Virus record (IMG/VR): IMGVR_UViG_3300048586_000253
Span: 1 to 27,555 of that record
Source: a virus
DNA length: 27,555 nt
Strand: one strand, 5' to 3'
In this document: in pieces, positions 8,325-15,707 of the stretch
Layout: each line of letters opens with the position of its first letter
Position numbering within the stretch: the stretch's first letter is position 1
Position numbers and translations under genes: made by a program
The notes under the pieces: generated by a model
Database searches by the model: none
Seen by the model: the letters and a program-made list of their open reading frames with translations, nothing else
What the model was told of the DNA's origin: nothing

Positions 8325-9018
8325 TTCGCGGCGCGACGCGAGCGGCGCTTGGAGCGCTTGGAGTCCCACCAGTCGTTGAACTTGCTGATCGGGATGGCGT
8401 CCTTGCCGACGGTGGTCGCCTTCGGCTTCTCCCACGGGCGCGGGACACGCTTGGGCTTGGGGGCCGAGCGGCGACCGGCGCGCTGCCAGTTCGCCATGTT
8501 CAGGGCGTCGACCACCTCCGCCATGAGCTGGGCCTCGACCGACCAGGTCGGGCCGTGGACCTCGGTGGACAGGGCCGAGGTCGGCTCCCGCTGGACCAGC
8601 TTCGCGAAGATGAGCAGGTCCAGCCAGGAGAGGGCCTCGGTGCCCAGGTCGTCGATGTGCAGCCCGTGGGTCAGCAGGTCGTAGTGAAGGGCCTGCCGCC
8701 TCCGCGGGTCAGTTAGGACGTCTGCGCGGAGGCCGAGGATTCCCCCACGCTGAGGCCGCTGTCCTCCTGCCAGGCGAGCATGAGCGCCTCGAGCTGCTCG
8801 ACGTCGAGGGTGCGCGCAGCGGCGGCGGCCTCGGGCTCGTCGAAGAGCGTGAGGAGGTCGGCCATGTTGAGGTCGTCGCCGAGCTCGCTCAGCTTCTCGA
8901 CCTGGCCGATGGTGAGGTACTTCGCCTTCGGGACGGAGTAGGTCTGCCCGTCGGGCAGCTCGAACTCGAAGCGGTTCTGGGCGATGGAGCGCTTGGACTC
9001 GGGAACCTTGAAAGCCAT
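8303..9018 (-). CDS. Tail assembly chaperone, long form produced by -1 frameshift (G-T type fusion)
   Basis: Reading starts at the ATG at 9018, passes GGGGGAA at 8746-8740 and continues in the -1 frame to TGA at 8305-8303, giving about 238 residues. The two frames differ by exactly -1. The second frame is open from well before the slip site, and its sequence after the slip (ILGLRADVLTDPRRRQALHYD...) looks like a real chaperone, with a Leu-rich helical block followed by a very basic Lys/Arg-rich tail (KRSKRRSRRAAKK) near the end. This matches the lambda gpG/gpGT arrangement found upstream of most siphovirus tape measure genes. The product would bind tape measure protein during tail assembly. 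The slip site is inferred from sequence only. Confidence 0.8.
8713..9018 (-). CDS. Tail assembly chaperone, short form
   Basis: A 101-residue product starting MAFKVPESKR at the ATG at 9018 and ending at TAA 8715-8713. An in-frame GTG lies upstream at 9048 but has no good ribosome site, and the protein start fits ATG 9018 better. The protein is acidic with a DGQTYSVPKAKYLTIGQVEKL block typical of short siphovirus chaperones, followed by helical Glu/Ala-rich sequence. It lies between the major tail protein and the tape measure gene, as the gpG counterpart does. Most ribosomes should make this form; a minority would shift at GGGGGAA (8746-8740). Confidence 0.85.
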   Translation of the reverse strand: MAFKVPESKRSIAQNRFEFELPDGQTYSVPKAKYLTIGQVEKLSELGDDLNMADLLTLFDEPEAAAAARTLDVEQLEALMLAWQEDSGLSVGESSASAQTS

Positions 9019-9081
9019 GGGAGGGAACCTTTCGGATGGGAGCAACACTGAAGGATTGGGAGCCGATTCTTACGGATGAGT

Positions 9082-9114
9082 ACCGGGGGGACGGGCTCCC
9101 GTCGTCCCCCCGGT
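9082..9114 (-). terminator. Perfect 12-bp GC hairpin after the major tail protein gene
   Basis: The arms at 9082-9093 and 9103-9114 are exact complements with a 9-base loop, starting eight bases beyond the tail protein stop. No U-run follows, so termination would be partial at best. The position after an abundant structural gene suggests a terminator or 3'-end stabiliser. Confidence 0.5.
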
Positions 9115-9121
9115 TGGTAGG

Positions 9122-9709
9122 TCACGGCGCGGCGCTGAAGACGCCGTCGTCGGTGTAGATGTAGATGTTCTGGCCGGCCGCGTCCGGGTAGGTCGCGAGC
9201 TCGACGGGCAGCGTGATGGCCCCCGTCGCGGTCAGCGGAATCTCACCGCGGGACGTGATCTGGCCGTGCGGCACGAAGACCACGACGCGCTTGTCGCCGT
9301 CCTTGATCTTGAAGTACCAGGCCTTGGTCGGCAGGCTGTTCTTGCCGAGGGCCGCGCGCATCTGGGTGCCGCTCGAGGCGGTCGCCGGGTTGACGTCGAC
9401 CTGGTCCTCACCGAAGTAGTTGCGGGCCGCGCCGGCCGACAGCTCGAGGTGGGTCCAGGCGATGGTGCCCGTGAACTCGGTCAGGATGCGCCGCACCTCG
9501 GAGCCCGACCAGTCCTTGATGGACTCGGTCGTGTCCTCGGGGGTGATCGTGACGCCGTCCTCGTTCACGTAGCCCGAGTCGGTCAGGCCGGTGAAGACGA
9601 AGTCGTCGATGGACTCGGGGATGACGTCGGTCTCGGGGCCCGAGAGGATCGCTCCGGTGGTCGCCTGATCCGGGCTACCCACGAAGACGTTGTTTGCATT
9701 CACTGCCAT
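9122..9709 (-). CDS. Major tail (tube) protein
   Basis: A 195-residue protein with the tail-tube pattern: an N-terminal VFVGSPDQATTGAILSGPET segment, GLTDSGYVNEDGVTITPED (about 41-59), a central FTGTIAWTHLELSAGAARNYFG block and closing strands VVVFVPHGQITSRGEIPLT with LPVELATYPDA. Tube proteins polymerise into stacked rings around the tape measure. It lies between the tail terminator and the chaperones, the standard position. An AAAGGAC site precedes the ATG at 9709. A strong hairpin follows the stop, consistent with high expression. Confidence 0.85.
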   Translation of the reverse strand: MAVNANNVFVGSPDQATTGAILSGPETDVIPESIDDFVFTGLTDSGYVNEDGVTITPEDTTESIKDWSGSEVRRILTEFTGTIAWTHLELSAGAARNYFGEDQVDVNPATASSGTQMRAALGKNSLPTKAWYFKIKDGDKRVVVFVPHGQITSRGEIPLTATGAITLPVELATYPDAAGQNIYIYTDDGVFSAAP

Positions 9710-9725
9710 GGGACAGTCCTTTCAG

Positions 9726-10121
9726 TTACAGCGAGGTCACGCGCCGGCGGATGTCCGGGGCGATCGTGGTGACGTACCGCCGGTGGGACGGGACGCTGGG
9801 GAGGGGATAGTTCTGGGGGAGGCCGCTGACGGCCATGGCGTACGCGACCTCGCCGCCGAGGCGCCCGTGGCGCACGGCGAGCTGGAGGCGCGCGACGATG
9901 TCTGCCGAGGCCCGGAAGGCCTCGGACTCGCGGAGCGCGAAGACCTCGAGAGTCAGCCACGGGGTGTCCGTGACTAGGTCGCGCTGGTCGCCGCCGGTCG
10001 TGAGGACGCGGACGAAGAGGTCCGGCTTCGGGTCGGGGATGCCGGTGCCGACCACGTAGAGGCCATCGAGCTCGTCGATGACTGCCTGCTCGGCGTCTGC
10101 CGGGGTGATGAGCTGGTCCAT
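9726..10121 (-). CDS. Tail terminator protein
   Basis: 131 residues from the ATG at 10121. This start has a near-perfect GGGAGGTGAC site and lies one base beyond the upstream stop; the frame reads further back but without support. The protein starts with helix-forming ITPADAEQAVIDEL, then strands LFVRVLTTGGDQRDLVTDTPWLTLEVFA, a helix FRASADIVARLQLAV, and a C-terminal strand RYVTTIAPDIRRR. This is the alpha/beta pattern of tail terminators (lambda gpU/HK97 gp10-type). It sits directly before the tube gene and after the neck protein. It would cap the finished tail and join it to the head. Confidence 0.7.
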   Translation of the reverse strand: MDQLITPADAEQAVIDELDGLYVVGTGIPDPKPDLFVRVLTTGGDQRDLVTDTPWLTLEVFALRESEAFRASADIVARLQLAVRHGRLGGEVAYAMAVSGLPQNYPLPSVPSHRRYVTTIAPDIRRRVTSL

Positions 10122-10122
10122 G

Positions 10123-10437
10123 TCACCTCCCGCGATCGAGGGCGCGGATGAGCGCCATGGTCTCGGCCGATGTCTCGCGAGCCGCGTCATTGCCGGTGCG
10201 GACCGTGACGTTGGCCCGGTCGGTGTCGAAGGTGCTCAGCAGCCACTGCTCGCCGTTGGCTGTCGGGAGGGCAGCCTGCACGGCCTGGCCGCGCCGCATG
10301 AGGTCCCTGCGGACCTCGGCCGACTTGAGGAACTGCCGGATGCCCGCGCGATTGAGGCGCACCTTGGTAACGCCGGCCTTGAGGCCCTGCGCGAGCTGGG
10401 CGGAGGAGACGGAGTAGGAGGACGCGCCGGCGGCCAT
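10123..10437 (-). CDS. HK97 gp10-like neck / head-tail joining protein
   Basis: 104 residues from MAAGASSYSV (ATG 10437, overlapping the upstream stop as TGATG). It has a helical start (SAQLAQGLKAGVTKVRLNRAGIRQFLKSAEVRRDLMRRG), then short strands WLLSTFDTDRANVTVRTGN and a final helix. The KSAEVRRDLMRRGQAVQAA segment resembles the gp10-like family often seen between the stopper and the tail terminator in actinophages. Position and length support that role. A frame exists upstream of the chosen ATG but it would run across the neighbouring gene. Confidence 0.65.
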   Translation of the reverse strand: MAAGASSYSVSSAQLAQGLKAGVTKVRLNRAGIRQFLKSAEVRRDLMRRGQAVQAALPTANGEQWLLSTFDTDRANVTVRTGNDAARETSAETMALIRALDRGR

Positions 10438-10766
10438 CAGCCCTCCCATCGGGACAGGCGCACGACCATGTGGTCGAGCACGCCGGAGGTCCACGCCTCG
10501 GGGGCGCCGTTGACCCGGAACTCGCCGTCGGGGAGGACGAGCACGTCGTCGTCGCGGACGTCGCTGCCAGGCTGGGCCCAGACGGTCTTGACGACCTCGT
10601 AGCCGTTCCGGTTGATGACGTCCTCGGTGCCGGTGCCCGGCTGGGCGTCGCCGTAGACGACCCCCGTCTCGGGCTCCGCGCTGAAGTCGCGCACCATCGT
10701 GCCGTGGTCCGAGACCATCGGGTAGCGCTTGCGCGTGTACGTCTTCGTCATGAAGCTCGGGAGCAT
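10437..10766 (-). CDS. Head-tail connector (stopper/head-closure) protein
   Basis: 109 residues from the ATG at 10766, which has AAGGAGG six bases upstream and overlaps the preceding stop as TGATG. The protein is rich in strands (TKTYTRKRYPMVSDHG, VVYGDAQPGTGTEDVINRN, DDDVLVLPDGEFRVNG), which fits a beta-barrel stopper such as SPP1 gp16 or HK97 head-closure proteins. It stands between the adaptor and the gp10-like neck protein, where such proteins are encoded. The exact family is inferred, not seen as a catalytic motif. Confidence 0.65.
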   Translation of the reverse strand: MLPSFMTKTYTRKRYPMVSDHGTMVRDFSAEPETGVVYGDAQPGTGTEDVINRNGYEVVKTVWAQPGSDVRDDDVLVLPDGEFRVNGAPEAWTSGVLDHMVVRLSRWEG

Positions 10767-11329
10767 CAGACCTCCTTCGGGAGGAGGTACGCCGCGAGGA
10801 CCGCGTAGTCGCGGTCGAGCAGTGAGAGGCCGCCGGAGACGCCCGGGGCCGTGGTCGCCCACGACATGGCTACCTGGCCGGCCTGCTCGCGGGTCGCCCC
10901 CGTCGGCGAGCTGAGCGCCACGGAGACGACCTGGAGGACGATCTGCTTGAGGTCGGCGGGGACGACGTCGTAGCCCGAGTTGAAGACCACCTCGTAGCCG
11001 CCCCACACCTCGGCGAACCCGCGCCCGCAAGAGGACTTGCGGCGGAGGTTGCCGGTGACCCGAGACCACTCGAAGAGCGAGAGGTCCTGGGGCACGCCGT
11101 CGATCGTCAGGGAGTCGACGGAGTTGACCTGCAGCGAGGGGAGGTAGAGTACCTCGCCCCCGCCGTCGAGGATCGCAGACACGTCCTCGGCCGGTGCGAT
11201 GTGCCAGCCGGCGTAGCGCCGGAGGGCCTCAGTGGCGCCGTCGAGGAGTGGCTGCGACCGCTCGTCGGTCGGAGAGATAAGGCCCTTGGTGTACGCCGAG
11301 AGCTCAGCGGGAGTCGCGAACGCAACCAT
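10766..11329 (-). CDS. Head-tail adaptor (gp6-like connector) protein
   Basis: 187 residues, with AAGGAGGT before the ATG at 11329. The opening (FATPAELSAYTKGLISPTDERSQPLLDGATEALRRYAGW) and the helix PADLKQIVLQVVSVALSSPTGATREQAG are characteristic of HK97 gp6-like/SPP1 gp15 head-tail adaptors, which sit under the portal as a ring of helical bundles. The middle contains strand segments such as LYLPSLQVNSVDSLTIDGV, as in actinophage versions. It comes directly after the capsid group and the small A/K-rich protein. Confidence 0.8.
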   Translation of the reverse strand: MVAFATPAELSAYTKGLISPTDERSQPLLDGATEALRRYAGWHIAPAEDVSAILDGGGEVLYLPSLQVNSVDSLTIDGVPQDLSLFEWSRVTGNLRRKSSCGRGFAEVWGGYEVVFNSGYDVVPADLKQIVLQVVSVALSSPTGATREQAGQVAMSWATTAPGVSGGLSLLDRDYAVLAAYLLPKEV

Positions 11330-11343
11330 CGGACCGGACCTCC

Positions 11344-11610
11344 TTAGTCCTGCTTCTCTTCAGCCGGCTTCTTGTCGGCCTGCTTGTCGGCGGGCTTGCG
11401 GCCAGCCTTGTTGGCGGGAGTCACGTCGGCCTTCTTGTCCACGACCTCGCCGGCAGCCTTGTCGCCCTCGGGCTCGGCCTTGGTCTGATCGTGGAACAGG
11501 ACGACGGGCTCGGCCGCGACCTCCTCGGCGACGAGCTCCGCGCCCTCGGGCACGTCCTTCTCGTCGAACAGGTAGGTGCGGTCGCCTACGCGGTACTCGC
11601 TGAGAGCCAT
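11344..11610 (-). CDS. Small head-module protein with Ala/Lys/Glu-rich tail
   Basis: 88 residues. The first 40 residues look folded (MALSEYRVGDRTYLFDEKDVPEGAELV). The remaining half is low-complexity Ala/Lys/Glu/Asp, ending KPADKQADKKPAEEKQD, so it should be disordered and highly charged. It follows the capsid gene, with GAAAGGAAGG before the ATG at 11610. Small proteins of this kind are common between capsid and adaptor genes of actinophages, but I know of no proven function. Possible roles are capsid decoration or a DNA-binding internal protein. Confidence 0.65.
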   Translation of the reverse strand: MALSEYRVGDRTYLFDEKDVPEGAELVAEEVAAEPVVLFHDQTKAEPEGDKAAGEVVDKKADVTPANKAGRKPADKQADKKPAEEKQD

Positions 11611-11644
11611 GTGGCCCTTCCTTTCGTCAGGAGTGGAAACCCCA

Positions 11645-11667
11645 GGGCCCGCGGGTTAGGCGGGCCC
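11645..11667 (-). terminator. GC-rich hairpin with short U-run after the capsid gene
   Basis: The arms 11645-11652 and 11660-11667 pair over 8 bp with a 7-base loop. On the minus strand the 3' arm is followed by TGGGGTTTCC, a short U-run. It begins about 12 bases after the capsid stop, so it may terminate part of the transcripts or stabilise capsid mRNA. Confidence 0.5.
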
Positions 11668-11678
11668 CAGGGTCATGC

Positions 11679-12869
11679 TCACACTGCGGGGGTGAGGGTC
11701 ACCTTCACGAAGGCGGTCGGACGGTACACCGCGAGCAGCACGCGCTCCTCAGCGCGCAGGGCGACGCGGTTGTACTTGAAGTCGTCCTCGTTGGAGTTGG
11801 TCGAGTCGACCTGGATGCCGCCCTTGCGGAACAGCTGCGCGGCCGTGTTGAACGCACCGACCAGGGCGGTACCCTGGGCGATGGCCGGCGTCACGACGGT
11901 GCGGTAGCCCCAGAGGTTGGGGTTGGCGCCACCCTCGAAGGGGCCGCCGCCGTAGTACTGACCGTTGGCGTCCTTGGAGAGGCGGATGACCTCGTAGTCG
12001 GCCGGGTTCATGACGATCGCGTCGGCGGTCTCCTGCGCGGAGCCGGTCGAGACCAGCGTCACAGCGTGGAAGATGCCGTCGGCCCACTCGCCCGCCTCGG
12101 TGGCGTACGTCTGGATGCCGGAGCGGTTCAGGAGGCCGCGCAGGTTCGGAGCGGTGCCGTCACCGTTCAGAATCTGGTCCTCCTCGACCACCTGCAGGCG
12201 GCCGACGAGCTGCGAGTTGATGACGGACACCAGGTAGTCGGTGTCGGCCATGGCCTCGTCGCTGATCTTGGTGATGACCGCGATCTTGGACAGGGCCTCG
12301 GTGACCGGGGAGAAGTTGAAGTGGATGGACGGCTTCAGACCGTTCTCACCCACCGTTCCGGGGGCGCCCTCGACCGCGCCCTGCACCCAGTAGGTGAGGG
12401 AGGTGTTGGACATCGTGCCCTGGCCGAGCAGGCCAGCCACGGTCAGGCGGCGCAGCGGGGTCGCGACGACACCGCCGTACTGGACCTTGCCGTTGGTGCC
12501 GGCGACGTTGACGTCGGCGGGCGCCTTGAACTCGGGCGCGGAGGTCGTCCGCTGGCCGGAGCCCTTGACGAACTCGGCCTGCGCACCCGACTTGACGAAG
12601 TGCTCGCCAAGCGAGGCCGCCTTGGGGCTGCCGTCGTTCTCGACCTCGTCGACCTTCTCGGCGCCAGCGCCCAGGTCGGCGAACTGGGCCATGAGGGCCG
12701 CGTTCTTCTCGCCGCGCTCGATGAGGGCCTTGAGCTCGACGATGCGAGCCGCGTCCTTCTCCATCTCAGCGGACTCGGCGTCCGTCAGCTCGCGCTTCGC
12801 GGCCTTCACGCCCGCGATGATCGCGGAGTTCTTCGCCTGCAGTGCTGCAAGCTCTTCCTTCGGGTTCAT
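11679..12869 (-). CDS. Major capsid protein, HK97 fold
   Basis: 396 residues from the ATG at 12869 (MNPKEELAAL), which has AAAGGG at suitable distance. An in-frame GTG at 12899 is less likely because that N-terminus (TNYPLKGNP) includes the ribosome site itself. Residues about 1-75 are a charged coiled-coil region like the HK97 delta domain, which would act as internal scaffold and be removed by the protease. The rest shows the HK97 capsid pattern: VVATPLRRLTVAGLLGQGTMS, AVITKISDEAMADTDYLVSVINSQL, an E-loop-like LKPSIHFNFSPVTEAL, and the closing RVALRAEERVLLAVYRPTAFVKVTL. The neighbouring protease and portal confirm this. Confidence 0.92.
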   Translation of the reverse strand: MNPKEELAALQAKNSAIIAGVKAAKRELTDAESAEMEKDAARIVELKALIERGEKNAALMAQFADLGAGAEKVDEVENDGSPKAASLGEHFVKSGAQAEFVKGSGQRTTSAPEFKAPADVNVAGTNGKVQYGGVVATPLRRLTVAGLLGQGTMSNTSLTYWVQGAVEGAPGTVGENGLKPSIHFNFSPVTEALSKIAVITKISDEAMADTDYLVSVINSQLVGRLQVVEEDQILNGDGTAPNLRGLLNRSGIQTYATEAGEWADGIFHAVTLVSTGSAQETADAIVMNPADYEVIRLSKDANGQYYGGGPFEGGANPNLWGYRTVVTPAIAQGTALVGAFNTAAQLFRKGGIQVDSTNSNEDDFKYNRVALRAEERVLLAVYRPTAFVKVTLTPAV

Positions 12870-12905
12870 GGGGTTCCCTTTCAGGGGGTAGTTTGTCACT
12901 CAGCT

Positions 12906-13661
12906 TCAGCTGAGCAGGAAGGACATCTCTGCGAGAGCGGACTTGGAACGCGTCGCGGCAGACTTGGCCTCCTGGCCCTCGTCTACGGTCGACTTGCCCG
13001 AGCTGGCCTCATCGTCGTTGTCATGGGTGGAGGCCTTCGCAGCGGCGATGACGTCACCGAGGTGAGCGTACGCTGTCTCGAGGGACTCCAGGTTCTTGGC
13101 GGAGATGGTGCGGCCGGCCTTGAGCTCGAGCGACTGCTCGAGGGCCTTGACCGCGAGGACCTCCGTGTCGGAGTTGGCGCCGAACGGAACGACCGACGCC
13201 TCGTGGATGCGGAGCTTCCGGAGCTCGCGGGCCACGACCTTGTCGTCGCCCCCGGCCTTCGGCACCTCGACGTCGCCGGACTCCAGCACGTCGTAGGCGA
13301 AGCTCATCTGGTTGATGCGCCGGCCCTTGAGCATCCGGTAGACCTGCTTGGCCTTCGGGTTCTCGAGGTCCAGGACGGCGTGCACGAGGAGGCCGTGGTC
13401 GTCCTCCACCAGCGACTTGGCGTAGCCGAGGTTGCTGAAGGGGTCGACCAGGTCGTGGCCGAAGAGGATCGGCATAACCGTGTCCTTCGACTCCCACTCG
13501 GCGATCGAGTCGGCGAAGGCGCCCTTGGCGACGACGTCGCCGTAACTGTCGGGCTCGCGGGTCCAGGTGCTGACGTAGGCCGTGAACTCGCCCTCAGCGA
13601 GGTCCACGCCGTCGTCGCCGGCAGCCTTGAGCCCGGAGAGCCGTACGGACTTGAGGTCCAT
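12906..13661 (-). CDS. Prohead protease (HK97 gp4 / peptidase S78 family)
   Basis: 251 residues. His69 lies in ILFGHD and Ser120 in NQMSFAYDV, the catalytic His and Ser positions of HK97-type prohead proteases, followed by a RKLRIHEASVVPFGANSDTEV block (148-168) typical of the family. The last 80 residues are charged and low in complexity and probably include a self-cleaved tail. It acts inside the prohead, removing the capsid delta domain. AGGAG precedes the ATG at 13661. It lies between portal and capsid as in HK97. Confidence 0.9.
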   Translation of the reverse strand: MDLKSVRLSGLKAAGDDGVDLAEGEFTAYVSTWTREPDSYGDVVAKGAFADSIAEWESKDTVMPILFGHDLVDPFSNLGYAKSLVEDDHGLLVHAVLDLENPKAKQVYRMLKGRRINQMSFAYDVLESGDVEVPKAGGDDKVVARELRKLRIHEASVVPFGANSDTEVLAVKALEQSLELKAGRTISAKNLESLETAYAHLGDVIAAAKASTHDNDDEASSGKSTVDEGQEAKSAATRSKSALAEMSFLLS

Positions 13662-13668
13662 GTTGCTC

Positions 13669-15696
13669 CTACTCGTTGTAGTTGATGTCGACGCCGCAGG
13701 CGCAGTTGCTCACGCCAGCCGCACCGAGCACCGGGTCACCGGGCCAGTCGGCACCGTTGGAGAACTTCTCGCCGATCGGCACCGTCTCGCCGTTCATCGC
13801 CGCGTGACGGCTGTTCGGCTTGCCGGAGCTGACCCACGTCTTGGTCGGGCCCTTGTCGGGGACGAGCTGCTTGGCCACTTCGACCGTCGCCCACGCCATC
13901 AGCATGGCCGCGATGGTCATCGTGGCCTCGCCAGCGCGCGCTTCCTCGGCGACCTCGAACACGTGCTTGACGGCGGCGACCGGGTCGTCGGCCTGGAGGG
14001 CCGCCTCGAGCTGGTCGCGGGTCGTCGCGTTGATGAGGTCCGCGCGGGAGTCGCTCACGGCCTCGAGGAAGGCCTTGGTCTGCGCCACCGAGTAGGCGTC
14101 CGGGTCGAGGCCCTTAGCCCCAGCTACCTGGCGGGCCGTCCCAGTGGACACGGTCAGGAGGTGTGGCAGGAGGATCGCACTCAGCTCCTGATTCCAGCTC
14201 TTCTGGTCCCACCATTCTGGTGCCTTTCCGTTGACTGCGCGGGCCACAGCGCGCCCCTGGCGGCCGAAGAAGGCCTTCAGGTCGTCCGCCATGGCCGCGA
14301 TGACCGGGTCGTCGGGGTCCGGGGCCTTGTGACCGTCCGCGTGGCCTCCGTGGGTCGCCTTCTGCGGCTTCGGAGCACCAGCACTAGCCTGCCCAGATTC
14401 TGGGGCTCCAGAGGGCTCCGTGCCGATGGGCTCGTCGGCTGCCGGGCCGTTGTTCCCCGCCGCACCCATGTTGAGCGGGGCCAGCAGGACGTCGCCGCCG
14501 TCGATCGGGGGCATATTCGTCCGCTTGCGGGCCTCGTTCGGGGTCATGTAGGGGCCGCCGACGGCCTGGAAGAGCACGTTGCCCTGCTCTTCGAAGTCGC
14601 CCTGCAGCTTCTCGGCGATGTTCAGCTCGAGGTACTGGTTGCGCGGCGCGCCGACGAGGGGGAAGAGGAAGGTGTTGATGGTCTCCTCGACCTGGGCGAT
14701 GAGGGGGCCCAGCGTCTCGGTGTAGAGCATCTTGCGGAACTCCTTCACCGAGGCGAAGGAGGCCGCGGCACCCTGCACGCCGACCATGGAGGGCGGGACG
14801 TGGTAGGCGCCGGCCACCGTGGCGAGCGACAGGGTCGCCGCCTCGAGCCACTGCTCTTCCTTCGCGGTGAAGCCGACGCGCTTGAGCTCCATGCCGTCCT
14901 CGAGGAGGGGCGTGGAGCCGGCGTTGGCACCGCTGCCGGACCAGTTGTTCCGCCAGTTCTGGATGAACTTCTGCTTGGCCTCCTTGGACCAGACAGGCGC
15001 GTCCTTCGGGCGGGTCATGTACATGCCGACCCGGCCGCCGCGCTTCCACATCTGCTCGCGGAAGGTCATGGAGGCGACCTGCTCGGCGAGGGTGGAGCGG
15101 AGCGAGCGCACCGCGGAGCTGCCGTGCTTGAAGCCCGACGGCGAGTAGCCGCGGAACACGATGGCGTCCTCGGCCGGCACGAAGGTCGGCTGGGACTTGT
15201 CGGGGTACTTGACGTAGAAGCCCGAGCGGCGGAAGGCGTCCTCGCCCTTGGAGCCGGTGATCCATTCCCCGGGGATGGGGTCGATCTGCCAGCGCCCGTC
15301 GCGCAGCACGGGGACCCAGATGGCCATGTCGTACAGTGCGAGCTCGCTGAAGAGCATGTTGAAGAGGTCGAAGCCGGTCATGTAGTCGTTCGGCTTCGCC
15401 AGCAGCTCGGCCACGCCCCCGCGGACGCGCTCGCGGCCGTCGTCGGCCCCGCGGGCGTAGACGTGCCGGCCGAGCTGGGCCCCGTTGCGGGCCACGAAGG
15501 ACACCACGGTGCGCAGGTGCGGCTGGGTCTCGTAGAGGTCGCCGGCCGTCATGCCGTCGATGATGCTCTTGGCGACCACCGGGTCGAACACGTTGACGTC
15601 GGCCGCCAGGGTACCCGAGGGCTGACCGGCCTGCCACGGGCCCGTGCCGAACACGACGTTCGCGGCCGCCTTGACGGCGGAATCGAGCCAGGCCAT
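13669..15696 (-). CDS. Portal protein fused to a C-terminal MuF-type head morphogenesis domain
   Basis: 675 residues. Residues about 1-415 are a portal protein of the HK97 type: KPNDYMTGFDLFNMLF near 101-116, a WQIDPIPGEWITG strand block, FREQMWKRGGRVGMYM, and the stem region FASVKEFRKMLYTETLGPLIAQVEETINTFL. A Gly/Pro/His-rich linker follows (about 425-465). The C-terminal part ends in TWVSSGKPNSRHAAMNGETV with an FSNGADWPGDP and CACGVDI finish, the signature of the MuF (SPP1 gp7/Mu gpF) morphogenesis domain. MuF proteins normally form a separate gene and help portal function or bind DNA. AGGAGG lies before the ATG at 15696. Confidence 0.88.
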   Translation of the reverse strand: MAWLDSAVKAAANVVFGTGPWQAGQPSGTLAADVNVFDPVVAKSIIDGMTAGDLYETQPHLRTVVSFVARNGAQLGRHVYARGADDGRERVRGGVAELLAKPNDYMTGFDLFNMLFSELALYDMAIWVPVLRDGRWQIDPIPGEWITGSKGEDAFRRSGFYVKYPDKSQPTFVPAEDAIVFRGYSPSGFKHGSSAVRSLRSTLAEQVASMTFREQMWKRGGRVGMYMTRPKDAPVWSKEAKQKFIQNWRNNWSGSGANAGSTPLLEDGMELKRVGFTAKEEQWLEAATLSLATVAGAYHVPPSMVGVQGAAASFASVKEFRKMLYTETLGPLIAQVEETINTFLFPLVGAPRNQYLELNIAEKLQGDFEEQGNVLFQAVGGPYMTPNEARKRTNMPPIDGGDVLLAPLNMGAAGNNGPAADEPIGTEPSGAPESGQASAGAPKPQKATHGGHADGHKAPDPDDPVIAAMADDLKAFFGRQGRAVARAVNGKAPEWWDQKSWNQELSAILLPHLLTVSTGTARQVAGAKGLDPDAYSVAQTKAFLEAVSDSRADLINATTRDQLEAALQADDPVAAVKHVFEVAEEARAGEATMTIAAMLMAWATVEVAKQLVPDKGPTKTWVSSGKPNSRHAAMNGETVPIGEKFSNGADWPGDPVLGAAGVSNCACGVDINYNE

Positions 15697-15707
15697 GGGG
15701 CCTCCTA

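Noticed and set aside
9018-9048. GTG at 9048 as start of the tail chaperone
   Set aside because: No ribosome site upstream, and the extra residues have no protein-like pattern; ATG 9018 is preferred.
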